NCBI GenBank assembly: GCA_010093705.1
Contig: MU006089.1
Location: 1,661,561 to 1,725,560, forward strand
Source: Patellaria atrata CBS 101060
Lineage: Eukaryota; Ascomycota; Dothideomycetes; Patellariales; Patellariaceae
Length of the DNA: 64,000 nucleotides
Reading direction: 5' to 3'
A model generated the notes under the pieces. It made no database searches and had not been told where the DNA came from. It saw only the letters and a list, made by a program, of their open reading frames with translations. Positions 49,884 to 62,100 of the stretch are shown piece by piece; position 1 is the first letter of the stretch, and every line of letters starts with the position of its first letter. The position numbers and the translations under genes were made by a program.

Positions 49884-51225
49884 GCGGGTATGTAGAGCTA
49901 TGTAGAGCTATGTATCCCTTTTCTATCATTTACTAATAAGACTTACCTATAGGAAGCCCCATGAAAAGGTTGTCAAAGTAGTTGAAGAGAGGGAGATCAC
50001 GAAGGCTTGAATGGTTGACAAGGGTGTACGGTTCAGCGGAGGCAATGTTTAGTCCGAAGGAGCCGTTACTCCGACGTTAGATATAAGGAATTTCTGTGAT
50101 CACCTCTTTCGGGATATAGAGTTTTCCAGTTAGCATAAGCGATAGTGCTAAGGCTTAACAGCGATGAATAAACAGTGGAGAGAATCTGGTGTTTTAGGTT
50201 TCCTCAATCACCAGGAGAATCAAAACAACTGTCGTATAGGTACCTGTACCCGTTGACGAACCCCATATTACGTGTGGAGCCTATCATTCTCTCCCTGATA
50301 TTCGTTGAATGGCTAACAAAGTATCCTAAGGATAGAAACGACGATCATCGAGCATATATGTTGCAAGAATGTAGTACAGTTTGTGTCGGATAGAACTTAT
50401 GATAATTGCTAAAAGGGGTTCTACGAAGTCATTCGGCAACTTAGTCCCATGAGTTCGCTATATAATGGGTGCTCTTTGGACTAGAAGTTCCGTCTCACTT
50501 CATTAATTCTTCCTTTGCTAAGTCAGTTGAAGATCCAGGATGATGAAGTACTCTGTCTTCTTCCTACGCAGTGCCTTCCTGGCCCAAACTTCTTTTGCCT
50601 CGTCCTATCCAAAGAGCCTTCTTTATGCATCAAAGGGTGTTGTGGCCACAAGTTAGAGATACCGTCTGCCACTCTCTTCTTCTCTGCGGTTCACTCTCAA
50701 CTTCTGCTCCAATATGTTTCCGTCCTCTTACCCATTGAAAAGCCGTCAATCCCATGTTGTCCATGTGAACCAGAGGTTGTGGAGATAGTGAATATCACTA
50801 CAAAAATATTTTCCAGATGACGAATCAAGCTCTATTTCAGTAAAGTGGATATCGTTTTTTTTTTAGCTCTTCTAACATGCACCTAGCACACGGTCCTACC
50901 AACGAAGTGCTTCCTCAGTACGAAATGAGAGACGGTCCATGTTATCGCTTTCATGGGTCAATGGTGTGCTACCCGCACTGGAAAACCCAGGAGATTTGAG
51001 ATATCAACGTTGACTTGGAATAATATGGTCTTAGGAGTCCCTCATCGCTAGTTAGATAATATTACTTCCAGCCGTCGGATCGTAAAGTGTAAGGTAGAGG
51101 CGAACTTTGGCTCCCCTAGATTTGGTCATCTCGACTTTCGTCTCGCTATTTTGTATTGTGGCCACTAAGTTACACTTGTATTAACGCGAATATAAGGGCT
51201 CATCTTGGATGTTCCATTTTCGGTC
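49884..51225. other. Intergenic, possible small ORFs only
   Basis: Contains a short tandem repeat TATGTAGAGC at 49890-49915. A 38-codon ORF with a signal-peptide-like start (MMKYSVFFLRSAFLAQTSFA, ATG at 50540) and an overlapping 101-codon frame without ATG (50515-50820) are present. Neither has a family match or a convincing exon structure, so neither is called as a gene. Confidence 0.4.
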
Positions 51226-53720
51226 TTAACGTGTCGACCTATGTGCGATATCAGGTTCAACAATCGTGACTAGCATTTTTTTAATTCGCTCACTACAGTC
51301 ATTAGCAGGAAGGAACATCATGACACCAATTCCTTTAAAGACCCCAGTTTTGTCATCGAGACGACGAAGGATTAAAGCTCGTTCATAACCAATGCCGAGT
51401 TTAACATTTGAAATATCCGTACATATGTGGACGCAGTAGATTGGTTTTCCAACCAGATATCTACATTCCGCTTCTCGGTCGATACGAGCATTATGCATCT
51501 TATCTCCATTTCTCGTAATATCAGCAAGTTTATAGGTCAAGTAGTCTACGAACTGGCTAATTGTAGCCTCGACTACTGAACCCTTGAGTCGTAGATATCC
51601 CGAAGAAGTCTCGCCGAATCGATTCTTCGAACTCTTCGCCTCAAAGCGATATTCCAATACCGTGGTGTGATATTTCGACCCGAGCCCGGGACTCTGAAAT
51701 CCAATCAACAGCACGTCGAGTAGACGCCCAAGACCAAGACGAAGCCATGTAAGTTGAAGCTTCCAATTCTGTTTGGTCGTTTCTTGATACTACTATCCAC
51801 AACAGGCCCCTGAGAATATCATTCTCCATAGCCCTGCAAGATACTTGCCCATACCCCTTTGACGACCAAGGTGGCATTCGCTCGAATCAAATCCGGCAAA
51901 ACAACGAATACTATGAGCGTTGAATAGATAATCTCCAGCCCATCGAGTCGCCAACCCCGAAAGAGTAGGTAGAATATCCAATGTTTTTGATATATCTTTT
52001 TTCGAATACTGAGCGATAAGATCGTACCATAACACAAATAAGTCGTGCGGATCCGATGCCTTTTCTGCCGAGTATGAAGCGAATCGACGAGGGAATAGAA
52101 GTGGATCACCTGTAAACTCGTCCATTGCACTGCATTCACAATTAAGGCTGATTAAACATTCGTACACGATCTCATGTGATGTATAGTGCAGAATCCGTTG
52201 TCTAAGTAGACGTTCCTGGAAGTATCAGCAGCGTCACATGATCGGGTAGTCGTCATTGCCGCGAATCGTAAACTGATGGCGAGTTGTACGGCTTGAACGA
52301 GTGCCACCTATGTCCCAAACCAAATATGCCATGGGAGCGGGGCTCCCTAATAAATATTGAAAAAGGCAATTCATCAATATCTTCTCCATTTATCTCTATA
52401 GCCTTAGGTCTTTGATAAAAGCAATCACCATCTCCATCAGACGGTGATGTTGCAAAGTGGCTAGAAAAGCGCGTTGATATATATCTGCCATGTTTACAGC
52501 CTCTTCCTCCCAATCACCCCCATCATCTTGAATAATGTACAGCGAATCTATCCACACATATTTGACCCCTAATTGTCGTGCGATAATAACGGCATCCTGG
52601 AAAATCTTCGGTAGTAGCCTCCACGGTATATTCACCTTCCACTTTTCAAGCGACGCTTTTTCAGTAATCACATGGCGACTCTTGCCCTAACAGTGATTAA
52701 GAGCTATGCATGGCAGGGGATCTTCGTTTGAAATGAACAGTTTGATATTCTAATAGTCATCTTTCTCGCCTATGTATAGACAGCGTTTGGGCAGATTCCA
52801 TTCTCCAATCTTGCAAAGAGGGTGTTCCTGGGAGCATTTCTGGATCCAATTCTTGATCATGTTGAAAAAATCGCCTGACATTGAGTTTTCAGGTAAATTG
52901 CGCGTATTTCCGCCAATAGCTTCATGAGATAAATCACGAGGATGATACATTTACATAGAATGACCTATATATGGCAAAGGACTGTGCTGTCTTTATGTTG
53001 ATCAGCTCAAAGTTAGCTGGAGTGGAGGGAAAGAGACTGATTGTTTTGTGGATACGATAGAACAGCTCTTTTAGATTCCGCAGTATTTGAAAACGACATA
53101 CCTTGCAACGTATAAAATTCAAGGGAAAGTTGATTTCTAGTATCATGGTCACCTACCCCTTTTGCGAGAGGGTCATTTATAGGACCCGTAAACGCAATAT
53201 CGTAGACCCAAACTCTCAGTATTCCACCTTTGAAATATACCATTTCGATATATTTCCCTTCATCCTGAAAGTCAATCGGTCTATCCGTACGGGTTACGAT
53301 TCCCTCATGCAAGAGCCAGCATGACGGACAACTATTCTCTGCTTCCCTTACTATATCAATCAACTGCGCCGTAACTTGCCAAGCTGTCAAGTCGAATCTC
53401 GAAAGTCCGGCCCATGATGGGATAGGGTCTAGGTCCTTCCCAGATTCTCTAAGTAGAGCGGTTCGCTCTGTACCACTATGTTCGTCCACGAAGATGTCTT
53501 CTCGAAAGCCACGCAGCACAGGCGCTGTTTCTGAGTTGAAATTCGTGCACGTGTAACAGTAAGATTCATGGGAGCTAAGTTTTTTCCAATCATCCGCGGA
53601 AGACAGTGCAGGACGTGTATGTTTAAGCGTTTGGGTAGTTTGCAAGTGTGCGAGAACAAGATGTTCGTCAAAAGGGGGCGTCCTGAAAATAATATCCTCC
53701 AATTGGACGTTCTTTTGCAA
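51226..53720 (-). pseudogene. Broken HET-domain gene
   Basis: The minus strand holds, in order, the parts of a typical long fungal HET protein: a leader region with SCPSCWLLHEGIV and SLEFYTLQG, a pre-domain part with MIKNWIQKCSQEHPLC, a HET domain with KLFISNEDPLPCIAL, LPKIFQDAVIIARQLGVKYV, WIDSLYIIQDDGGDWEEEA, and then FQERLLRQRILHYTSHEIVY and LGRQRGMGKYLAGLW. The pieces lie in different frames and are interrupted; introns cannot explain it. I count at least four breaks. It is thus a fossil, moderately young because protein similarity to the family remains easy to read along its whole length. It is a different gene from the HET gene at 39.6-41.9 kb, having a long cysteine-containing leader and a distinct HET subtype. 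Confidence 0.8.
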
Positions 53721-54126
53721 ATGTAGGATTATTCTTTCAAGTAAATACCGTATGGCTTCACAGTTGGGGCAGTTCAGCCCAGATAAGGGGGGCTAGATCC
53801 CGGTCAGTTTCAGGCACCCATATCTGATATATGGGGGCGAGGTTGAAAGTATATACGGGATAGACTGAACATGATGTGATCAAACAGAATAAAATTTATT
53901 GAAACACTGCGTAACTCCTCGTAGGAAGAAGTAGAGCAGTAGTTAGGTGGTAAGGCAGATAGCATCACCGAAGTGGGGCATGCTATGAACGAATTAATAC
54001 GGTCGGATATGTAAAACCCAGGACCTCCTCCCCATTCATTCGCAAAATAATTTATGATTTCTACAAACCCGGTCATTTATGATATCGCTGATGATTTGAT
54101 CAGTGTCAGTAGTACATAAGAGTACC

Positions 54127-54887
54127 ATGGCATTCACTATACCGGAGAAGCACTACTTCAGTTCTCTAGAAGCCGTTCCTAATAATTACCTACCGGCTCT
54201 GGTATATCGGAACGTCTTACCGTCTCCTGTTTCGAATGATTCGGCACAGAAACTTTGTGAAAGAAATCACTGGGAGAAAAGGGTGAGATTTTTATGTGAG
54301 CAGTTGTAATTTTTATGTTGCGCTGCGAGACAAACGTCTGAATCCTTTTTGCTTACGAGAACTATTCCAGGGAGAATGGGGAGCAATAACAACTGCACAT
54401 TTCCATCCGAACACACATGAATGTTATGGTATTGGACCCAATTTCTGAACTGGTATCCACAGTGCATACATAACGTTTTAAAGCTATTTTTCGAGGATCT
54501 TCCCGTCTTGTCCTAGGTCGTTCAATATCGGATGACGATCCCAATGGCATCGAGATAGATGTGTCGGCTGGTGATGTTGTCGTAGTACCTGCGGGTGTAT
54601 CGCACCGCTCACTAACGAGTGAAGCGGGTTACAAATACATTGGAGTATATCCAGAGGTAAGCTTCGCCCCTAATATTTTCCGATTATAGCTCAAACTATA
54701 CGTTCAGACTGCTCCTAAATGGAGGAATAACTGGTGCAAAGGAGAAGAAGATATGCGGAGCTTAGCGACGGAGATCGATAATGTTGAAATACCGGCACAC
54801 GACCCAGTCTTCGGTGAAAACGGTCCGTTAGTTGAGATATGGAGGAAAGCGAAGGAGAATCATGAGATTGAAATTAAAAAAGTATGA
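54127..54887 (+). CDS. Cupin-domain protein
   Basis: Exons 54127-54282, 54371-54428, 54484-54656 and 54708-54887 encode 188 residues. A single beta-barrel cupin: WGAITTAHFHPNTHECYAIF then RG (motif 1, His and Glu ligands H-x-H...E within HFHPNTHE), and DVSAGDVVVVPAGVSHRSL (motif 2, final His ligand). The N-terminal part (PEKHYFSSLEAVPNNYLPAL) and the C-terminal WRNNWCKGEED are typical of the YjlB-like fungal/bacterial cupins. The three introns are 88, 55 and 51 nt. Motif 1 is split by intron 2 at Tyr-Ala. A metal-dependent enzyme or small-molecule-binding role is likely; the substrate is not known. Confidence 0.87.
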
Positions 54888-54935
54888 CTACAAAATAACG
54901 AAACCCAGACAGGTAACTGAGCTTACACTGAAGTA

Positions 54936-55478
54936 TTATGCTTCCCCGGTTTGTAGCTTTTCAACGAACTTCTTATGTATGCCTCTCCAATTGCTCTCAC
55001 ACTTCCCCTTTACAGTACCCATTAACAGACGTGAGCACTTAATTTCCACATCTTCGACTAGACACCAATTTGTATCCTCACCTAACTCAGCTTTGTCATC
55101 GTTGGTAGCCTCCACAACCCTCCAGAATGTCCTTTGTACGAGTCCCAGAGGGGCCTTGATGAGCCATTCAACGCCATCATCGATATCTGTGATCTCTGCG
55201 TCGAAGGAGACGGTGCTGTCCCATAGTCCCGCTGGTAGAGCATGCATGTGGTCTGTTACGTGATAATACTTCGTCTTTCGCTGTACCGTTCTATTTGGCT
55301 CAGGAACTGTTTTATCACCGAAGGATGAAGGATTTGTACGTTCCTCGTAGTGTGCGAGTTCGGGATCAAGCTGAATTAGGAGGTCATGGTTATGGACTAG
55401 GGAGATGGCTCCTGATTGTGTACATGGAGGAAGCGGAGTGCGGTGGTGCAGCTTCACTGTAGTTGAGAAAAGGGACAT
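54936..55478 (-). CDS. Hypothetical fungal protein (DUF7053-like)
   Basis: Single exon, 180 residues, ATG 55478. It starts MSLFSTTVKLHHRTPLPPCT and has the pattern of fungal START/SRPBCC-like proteins of unknown function: N-terminal strand, a helix HDLLIQLDPELAHYEE, strands YYHVTDHMHALPAGLWDSTV and VSFDAEITDIDDGVEWLIKA, then a long C-terminal helix WRGIHKKFVEKLQTGEA. Resemblance to the DUF7053 family is my judgement from the YHVTD...G...V layout. Function unknown. It converges on the cupin gene with 48 bases between stops. Confidence 0.65.
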   Translation of the reverse strand: MSLFSTTVKLHHRTPLPPCTQSGAISLVHNHDLLIQLDPELAHYEERTNPSSFGDKTVPEPNRTVQRKTKYYHVTDHMHALPAGLWDSTVSFDAEITDIDDGVEWLIKAPLGLVQRTFWRVVEATNDDKAELGEDTNWCLVEDVEIKCSRLLMGTVKGKCESNWRGIHKKFVEKLQTGEA

Positions 55479-56164
55479 AACGAGCTACCTTCTCAACGTA
55501 AAACGGGTATACGAGATGAGATGATGTACGGAAATGAGATCTTTATCTTAGCAAACCAGCTCCCGAGAAGGACCATTCTGTACATATGAAGAGAGATAGC
55601 CGCTAGTGAAGGGGGAGTTAGCAATCAACCTGTTTTAGGGTTTCATGATACTGTATCCAAGGGCAATTGTGACTTACGATAATTTAACTCTTGTTTTACA
55701 AAGGTTTCAACATTCAAGAAAGCAGTACGGAGTAGGCCTAAAATCGTAAATGGAGCGGAAATCTTGGCATGCACCTTGCACATGCACCATGACTTCTCGA
55801 ATAAGTCTCACAGGCAGACATCTGCAAGAAGAATGCGCGTACTGCGTCCTCGGACACGTACGAAAGCGTGTTCTCCGAAGGTGTGAATACATTACCCTTT
55901 CTAAATCTCTCTTTATAAAATTTACGAATAAATTTAGTTGTGAAAGCTTATAGAAATAAGGATTCGCAGTGTGAACATCCGGCCCCAACGTCCCCACAAT
56001 CGGACAGTGCCTATCATACTGTATACTGGCTTCACAGATGAAGACTTCCTTATCCACTGCGAAGTTCAGGACAAAAGCTACCTACACCTTTCTTTGCAAG
56101 CAATGACCTTGACATCATCGTCTCCGGTCCGTTGCGGTCTATATCTATCGACCGCCCCTCCGCC
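55479..56164. promoter_or_regulatory. Divergent upstream region, hypothetical / BEACH gene
   Basis: About 690 bases between opposed starts. Short ORFs at 55707-56057 (minus) and 55971-56195 (plus) are unsupported. No motif claimed. Confidence 0.4.
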
Positions 56165-59100
56165 ATGGACCGCTCTACGGCTGCCTCCCCCATGAATAAC
56201 TCACCCCTCGGCGTAGAGTTACGTGACCTCTTGAGTAGTTTGAAAAGGGCTTCTTCGAATACTTTCGACCTTCATTCCGCCGAGTCCCTCCAATTCCAAT
56301 GTGATGACCTCCGCCGTGTCCGACAGCTTCTGATTGAATCGGGAGCTTCAGTTCAGATTAAGGATGTATTCCGTCATAGTCATGGTTTCAATATACTGTT
56401 AGACACATTTCGTTCCGTGTCTGGCTTTTATAACCCTACAAAATTGTCAAGAGATGAAAAAATAGAGTTCTTCGAGTTGCTTAAGGCTACTCTGGATGTG
56501 CTTTCAGAAGCAGTACATGAACACCCTGGTAATAGGAGGTTTTTTACAAAACGTGTTGAGGGTGGAGGATGGAGGGCTCTGGAACAAGCTATTGCCAGCA
56601 CTGGTTTGGGTGCTAGTAACTCCACTGAGAGCCCCGTCGCTCGTCTAGGACAGGAACAATTGTTTGGCTGCTTGTTTTCGTTTGCTCTAGGGGAAGAGAC
56701 TATGAATAGCACGTTTAGAGATATCGAGAAGGTTGCGTCTCAAACGAAACCAGGTCTTAAAGAACGGAAATGTGGGAAAACTGAAAGCGATATAGAGGAT
56801 GGAACATCGGAGGTCCTACTTCGGCTTCGACCTCATCTAAAAAGTCTTTTCTCGGGAACTGAGGTTCTTCGCAATCCAGATATCATCCCAATCATCTTCT
56901 CTTTCTGGACCGTTCTTATTTCGGAAACAGGGTCGGCCACAAATTCAGAGGCACTAGCGATTGCAGTTCTACTAGGACTTCAATCTATCATTGAGCTTTC
57001 GACCTATAATAAAATCGCAGTCCACACTAGCGGAATCTTAAGCGGAATCCTCAAGCATTTCCTTGGTCCGAACAAGTCTTCTGGCATTCATACTCTACTG
57101 AAAGAGATTGCATATTCTTTGGGTGAGATCGGACTCAACGATCTTAATGATGCATATTTCCTATATCGCGAAGCATCTCACTCTGATAAAGCCGGTGAGT
57201 TTCTGCTTGATAGTATGAGGCAGTCAAGTATGCCACCTTTCATACAATTTGATCTCTCTCTACATGGCTTCAGTTCCTTGGAGCTACCAAGTCTGGGAGG
57301 CCAGTTCCCCCCTGGATCTTCTAGTGCAGGCTACACCCTGACCGCTTGGATACGAGTAGATCAGTATGACAAGAACTGCCACACGACTATATTTGGAGTC
57401 TGTGACCCTAGTCAGACATGCTTTGTTCTAGCGTATTTGGAAAAGGAGTCACAACATTTCATACTACAAACGTCCATTACCTCTTCGAGACCTAGTGTGC
57501 GTTTTAGGACCACAGTCTTCAAGGAAGGGATATGGTACCATATCGCCGTAGTACATCGAAGACCGAAGAATATGTCTTCGAGTCGAGCTTCGCTCTATGT
57601 TAATGGAGAATTTGCAGAACAAGTCAAATGTCAATATCCAGCCAGTCCGCCAATTTCCAATGGTAGTACTGAGAGCTTTGCATCCTTGTCATCCTCAGTT
57701 TCCAAACCTGCTCCAGTACAAGCATTCCTGGGCACACCCCAAGATCTTGCTACACGGTTAGGCCGGAAAGTGGTCTCATCCAGATGGTCCCTAGCGTCCT
57801 TCCATCTATTCCAGGACGCTTTATCAGACGAGTTGCTTGCTGTTCATCAAAAACTAGGACCTAGGTATAGCGGCAACTTTCAAGATTGTTTAGGGTCATT
57901 TCAGACTTATAGGGCATCTGCTGAGTTGAACCTTCGAAATGAGGTCCTTCATCCTGGACGAGAGGAGAAATCGGAAATTGTTTCAGCTATCCGTCTTAAG
58001 GCTAGCTTACTACTCCCGGAGTCACGAGTATTGTTGAGTATATCTCCGTCTTCTGTACTGGACGACGATGATAGGAATAATGTGGATGAATCTCAACTCA
58101 TAAAATCATTATCTAAAGACGCAGCGCGAAGTCTTCAACATCTTATCCGTATCAAAGGAAGTGCTGTTGTTATTAACTCCGCCATACCATCTATAAATGA
58201 AGCTCTCACTCATCCCCATGGAGTAGGTATATTAACGGGAGAACCCATCGTGGTAGTACCTCAACCTCTTGATGATGCCAGTTGGCGTGTTGCTGGTTGT
58301 GCTGCAATTGGGCTGAAGATGGTAGAATTAGCGCAAAGTAAAGAAAAATTACTCCGTGCTGTGAACATTCTCTTCGAATCTATCCAGGGTAGCTGGAGAA
58401 ATAGCGAATCTATGGAGAAAGAGAACGGCTTTGCTGTCCTGGCCGCCCTTCTCCGTGAGAAGCTTGGTTACGGCACGCTCTCAGGGAATGGTCCAAGCAA
58501 AACAGAGTCTGCGCTGATATCGCCTGTCGAACGCGACTCATTAGCATTAGACTTGTTAAAAGCTATCCTGACGTTTGTAGGTTACGATTTTGAACATCCT
58601 GAAGAATCAATCATTATCAACCCTCTTGCATATAGGGTACTGCTTGTCGACTTCGACATGTGGAGACGAACTTCCCTTGAATCGCAGAAACTATATTATA
58701 GTCAATTTATCTGTTTTTCAAAGGAAAGTAAAAACCATCATTTTAATTCGAAGCGGTTATCTAGAATGCGTATGTATCAAATTCAAAACTTCCCGTATAG
58801 TCTGCTCACAATCTTTTAGGTATCGTCAAGAGACTCTTGGATGCGTTGAAGGGTGAGGCGTTTACCAAAGAAATAATGCCTCACTTTTTGAAAGCCTTCA
58901 GGTCGTTAGTCCAATGTAGTATGTCAGGGGATATTCACAGAGCAATATCTCTTTTCATTACCTCCGCTTTGCATGATAGCCGTGCAAACAGTGGTCGGAT
59001 TCTACGATCTAAGAGCAGCGCTATCCATCTACGTCCTAAAGATGGGACGCCTTCCGTTACTCCCATGCTTCTCACTCCCCGTTCTGGAAGTCCAAATCCT

Positions 59101-62100
59101 ACAATCGGTTTTAACGAATTATCCCGTGCGGAACTGGGTATCAGGGTGCTCGACATGTATACAGAATTACTCTGTGAACGAGACAGCAACAATGATATCA
59201 AGAAGTTTGCTAGAAATATCACAAACAAAGTAAGCTTGTAAAATCATCTCTCAAGAAACGTATTGACCTTTGTAGTGGTTATTGTATCTTCTTGCTGAAA
59301 GGGAGCCAAGAGTGATTGTTCTTGGTCTCAAAATCCTCTCGCGCCTCTTGATCGTCCATGGTTCTACTTACGTCAAGAAATTCGCAGACAAAACAGGGGG
59401 CTTTGAAATACTCCGCTATAGACTCAAACCGTGGTGGAATACACCAGCTGTTTGGACGATCTGTTTTGCCATCTTCCTAGGAGTTGATGTGGCGCAGATT
59501 GATTTCGAACGTGACTTTGATCTATTCAATCTGACAGACACATTCTTCCACAAAAATCTTCAAGTCGCTTATCCTGAAATATTGCCTGTGATTTCTGCGA
59601 TGCTTGAGACAGGATTGCAGGCAATTGTTCTCGATGCGGAGACTCCTGGGACGCCAACAAAGCCTGGGCGAGAAGGTAGTAAAATGAAGAGAGCAGATGC
59701 GGCCTTGAAGACGCATCTTAGACATAGATCTATGTCCCTCAACTCAGAACGAGAATCAAGTCGTAAGTGACATGAGTAGTGTGAAAGACTTGACTTACAT
59801 ATATAGGATCTGCTCAACATTCCAATGAACGGGTGATGGACTCAGGGGCGGTGTTACAGACAGTCATCCAGTTCTTAACGGATCTCCATATGCGGTCCCA
59901 GAAGTTCAGGGATTTTGCCTCGACGTCAAATTATGTAGAAAGCTTGCTCTTCGTCCTCTACCCAGTCATTGTTACATCCGATCATGTTAGCGCAGAGACC
60001 GAACTTCACTCCCGCGGTTCAGCCCTAACTTTCGAGGGCGAAGATGTAGTGATAAAGTCACATTCAAGTTCAAACGACGCTCATCTGATCGTACGGACCA
60101 CAGCAGTTGACCCTCCTCCAAGTCCTTCCACACAAAGATACCTTTCGTTACGACGTGGTTCCTCGTTCATCCTAGTTACGTCAGATAAACTTCAAAACCG
60201 ATCATCTAGCGCTCGCCTAGATCCCATATTATCCCCCCAAAAGACGGCTCCCGTAGCCTTAAAAGTAGGAAATGCAATAGTCGAAGCACTTCTCGAAGCT
60301 GTGGTTGCAGTATTCATGGACCAGGTGTTTCAAAGAAAGGACTTTCAGAGTTTTGGACTCTATTTGAAGGTACCTCCAGGATTTCAAGAACATCAAGCTT
60401 ACTTTGGATCGTACGTTCTTCGACACACGATGTCAGCAATATCGAATAGTATTCAGTTCGAACAGAAATTAGTTTGCGAGCCCAGAGTCTTGACCAACCT
60501 TGCACGGTACTGCTCACATATGGCAGAGGCAGTTTTCGAAGGTTGGTTTCTGAACGGTGCAGAACCACTTCTGGACTTTATTGGCAACTTACTGGACTTT
60601 CTCCAGCGTCCTGATATCGCTAAGATTAAGAGTGTTCGATTGTGTGCTCAACCGATTTCTTCAATCAGGACGGTCTTCATGCGCGTCTCTCTGCTGCTTC
60701 TGTCGGAGCTCGATGAAGCCGAAACTGATGCAGAATCTATTCAAATCTTAGAGAAACTGACGTACTGGCAAACAGTGATTCTTTCCCCCGAGAATATGGA
60801 CGGGTACTACCTACGCCTAATTTGCTACTTAGTCTACACTAAGATGATCAAGTCTCCACTGAACGTTAGGTTATCAGCAGCAAACTTCTGGAGGATGTGT
60901 CTCGTACATAAACCCGAAGAATCTGCACTTATATTGACCCAGTCGTCAACATATGATCAGAAACTGTTGAATGCTGGTTTCATGAAACTAGTTGAATTGG
61001 ATAACGAAGCTTTCCTAGAGTGGGTCGATACGCATCGTGGAGAACTGGATACCAACTTTTTCGGTGCAATCTCTAAGGTTTGGGAAGAATTTGTGATAGA
61101 AGAAAATCGCAGAACGGAGGATACAGCTCGAACCAGAGTTACAAAGCGAAAAGAGAAACTCAAACAGTGGCAGACTACAGAAGCTAATACCGACAACATT
61201 TGGCATCGCCATGAGCTTTCAACTAATCACTGGAGAGCGAACATCTATGCTTCCGAGAGGTTGAAATATCAACGATCTTTGCAAGACCAGCAAGATAACC
61301 TAAGTTTTGTATCCTCAATGCTAGAGAAATTGGATCAGATTCTAAAAGGTCCTTGTAAGCTTTTCGAGGACGAAGAAACCCCGAGTAAGAGTCACCTTGA
61401 TGAAACGGAAGGTCGAAACCGTGTGAGGTTACGCATACTTCCAGACAAGAAACCCCGGCAGGATGACTTCCAACCTAAGAGGAAAGAGTCAGGCTTCGTG
61501 CCCAAGTCGAAACTTAAAGTCGACACAGCTGTCCCACAGATAACACAGTCAATGGGTATGAGTCCAACAACCGCAAAAGGTCCAAGCGACGTGCTAGTAG
61601 ATAGAACACGACCTCGATCAACAAGCGATGCACTTGGAGATCCTGTCGCTGAAGACGATTTTGAGATGGTCGACGACCCAAAAGAAGATGACGACGGCTT
61701 TGAAGATAAGAACCGCAAAGTAATGCGCAGTCTACAAAGGGGTGATCAAGTCCAACATGTTTGCAATGTTTCAAGAATCATTGGTTTGGAAGCCTGTGAG
61801 GGATTGTTGATCCTAGGGAAAGACTCTTTATATCTACTTGATGATTTCTTCCAGCGGTCGGATGGAGAAATCGTAAGAGTAGCTCAGGCACCCACAGAAG
61901 AGCGGGATGCGTATTTGCAGATGATATCTGGAAGAGAAACGAGTACTAAGAAAGCACAGTCGAGATCGGATGAGCAAAGTACACGACACTGGCAGTGGAT
62001 CGAGGTCATCAGTATCTCCAAACGTCGATTCCTTTTCCGTGATGTCGCGATCGAAATCTTCTTTGCGGACGGTCGAAGTTATCTCTTGACAGCCATCTCT

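Noticed and set aside
50515-50820. Possible cysteine-rich secreted protein or hydrophobin
   Set aside because: The frame with several cysteines lacks an ATG, and the frame with a signal-like start ends after 38 codons; hydrophobin cysteine spacing is absent.
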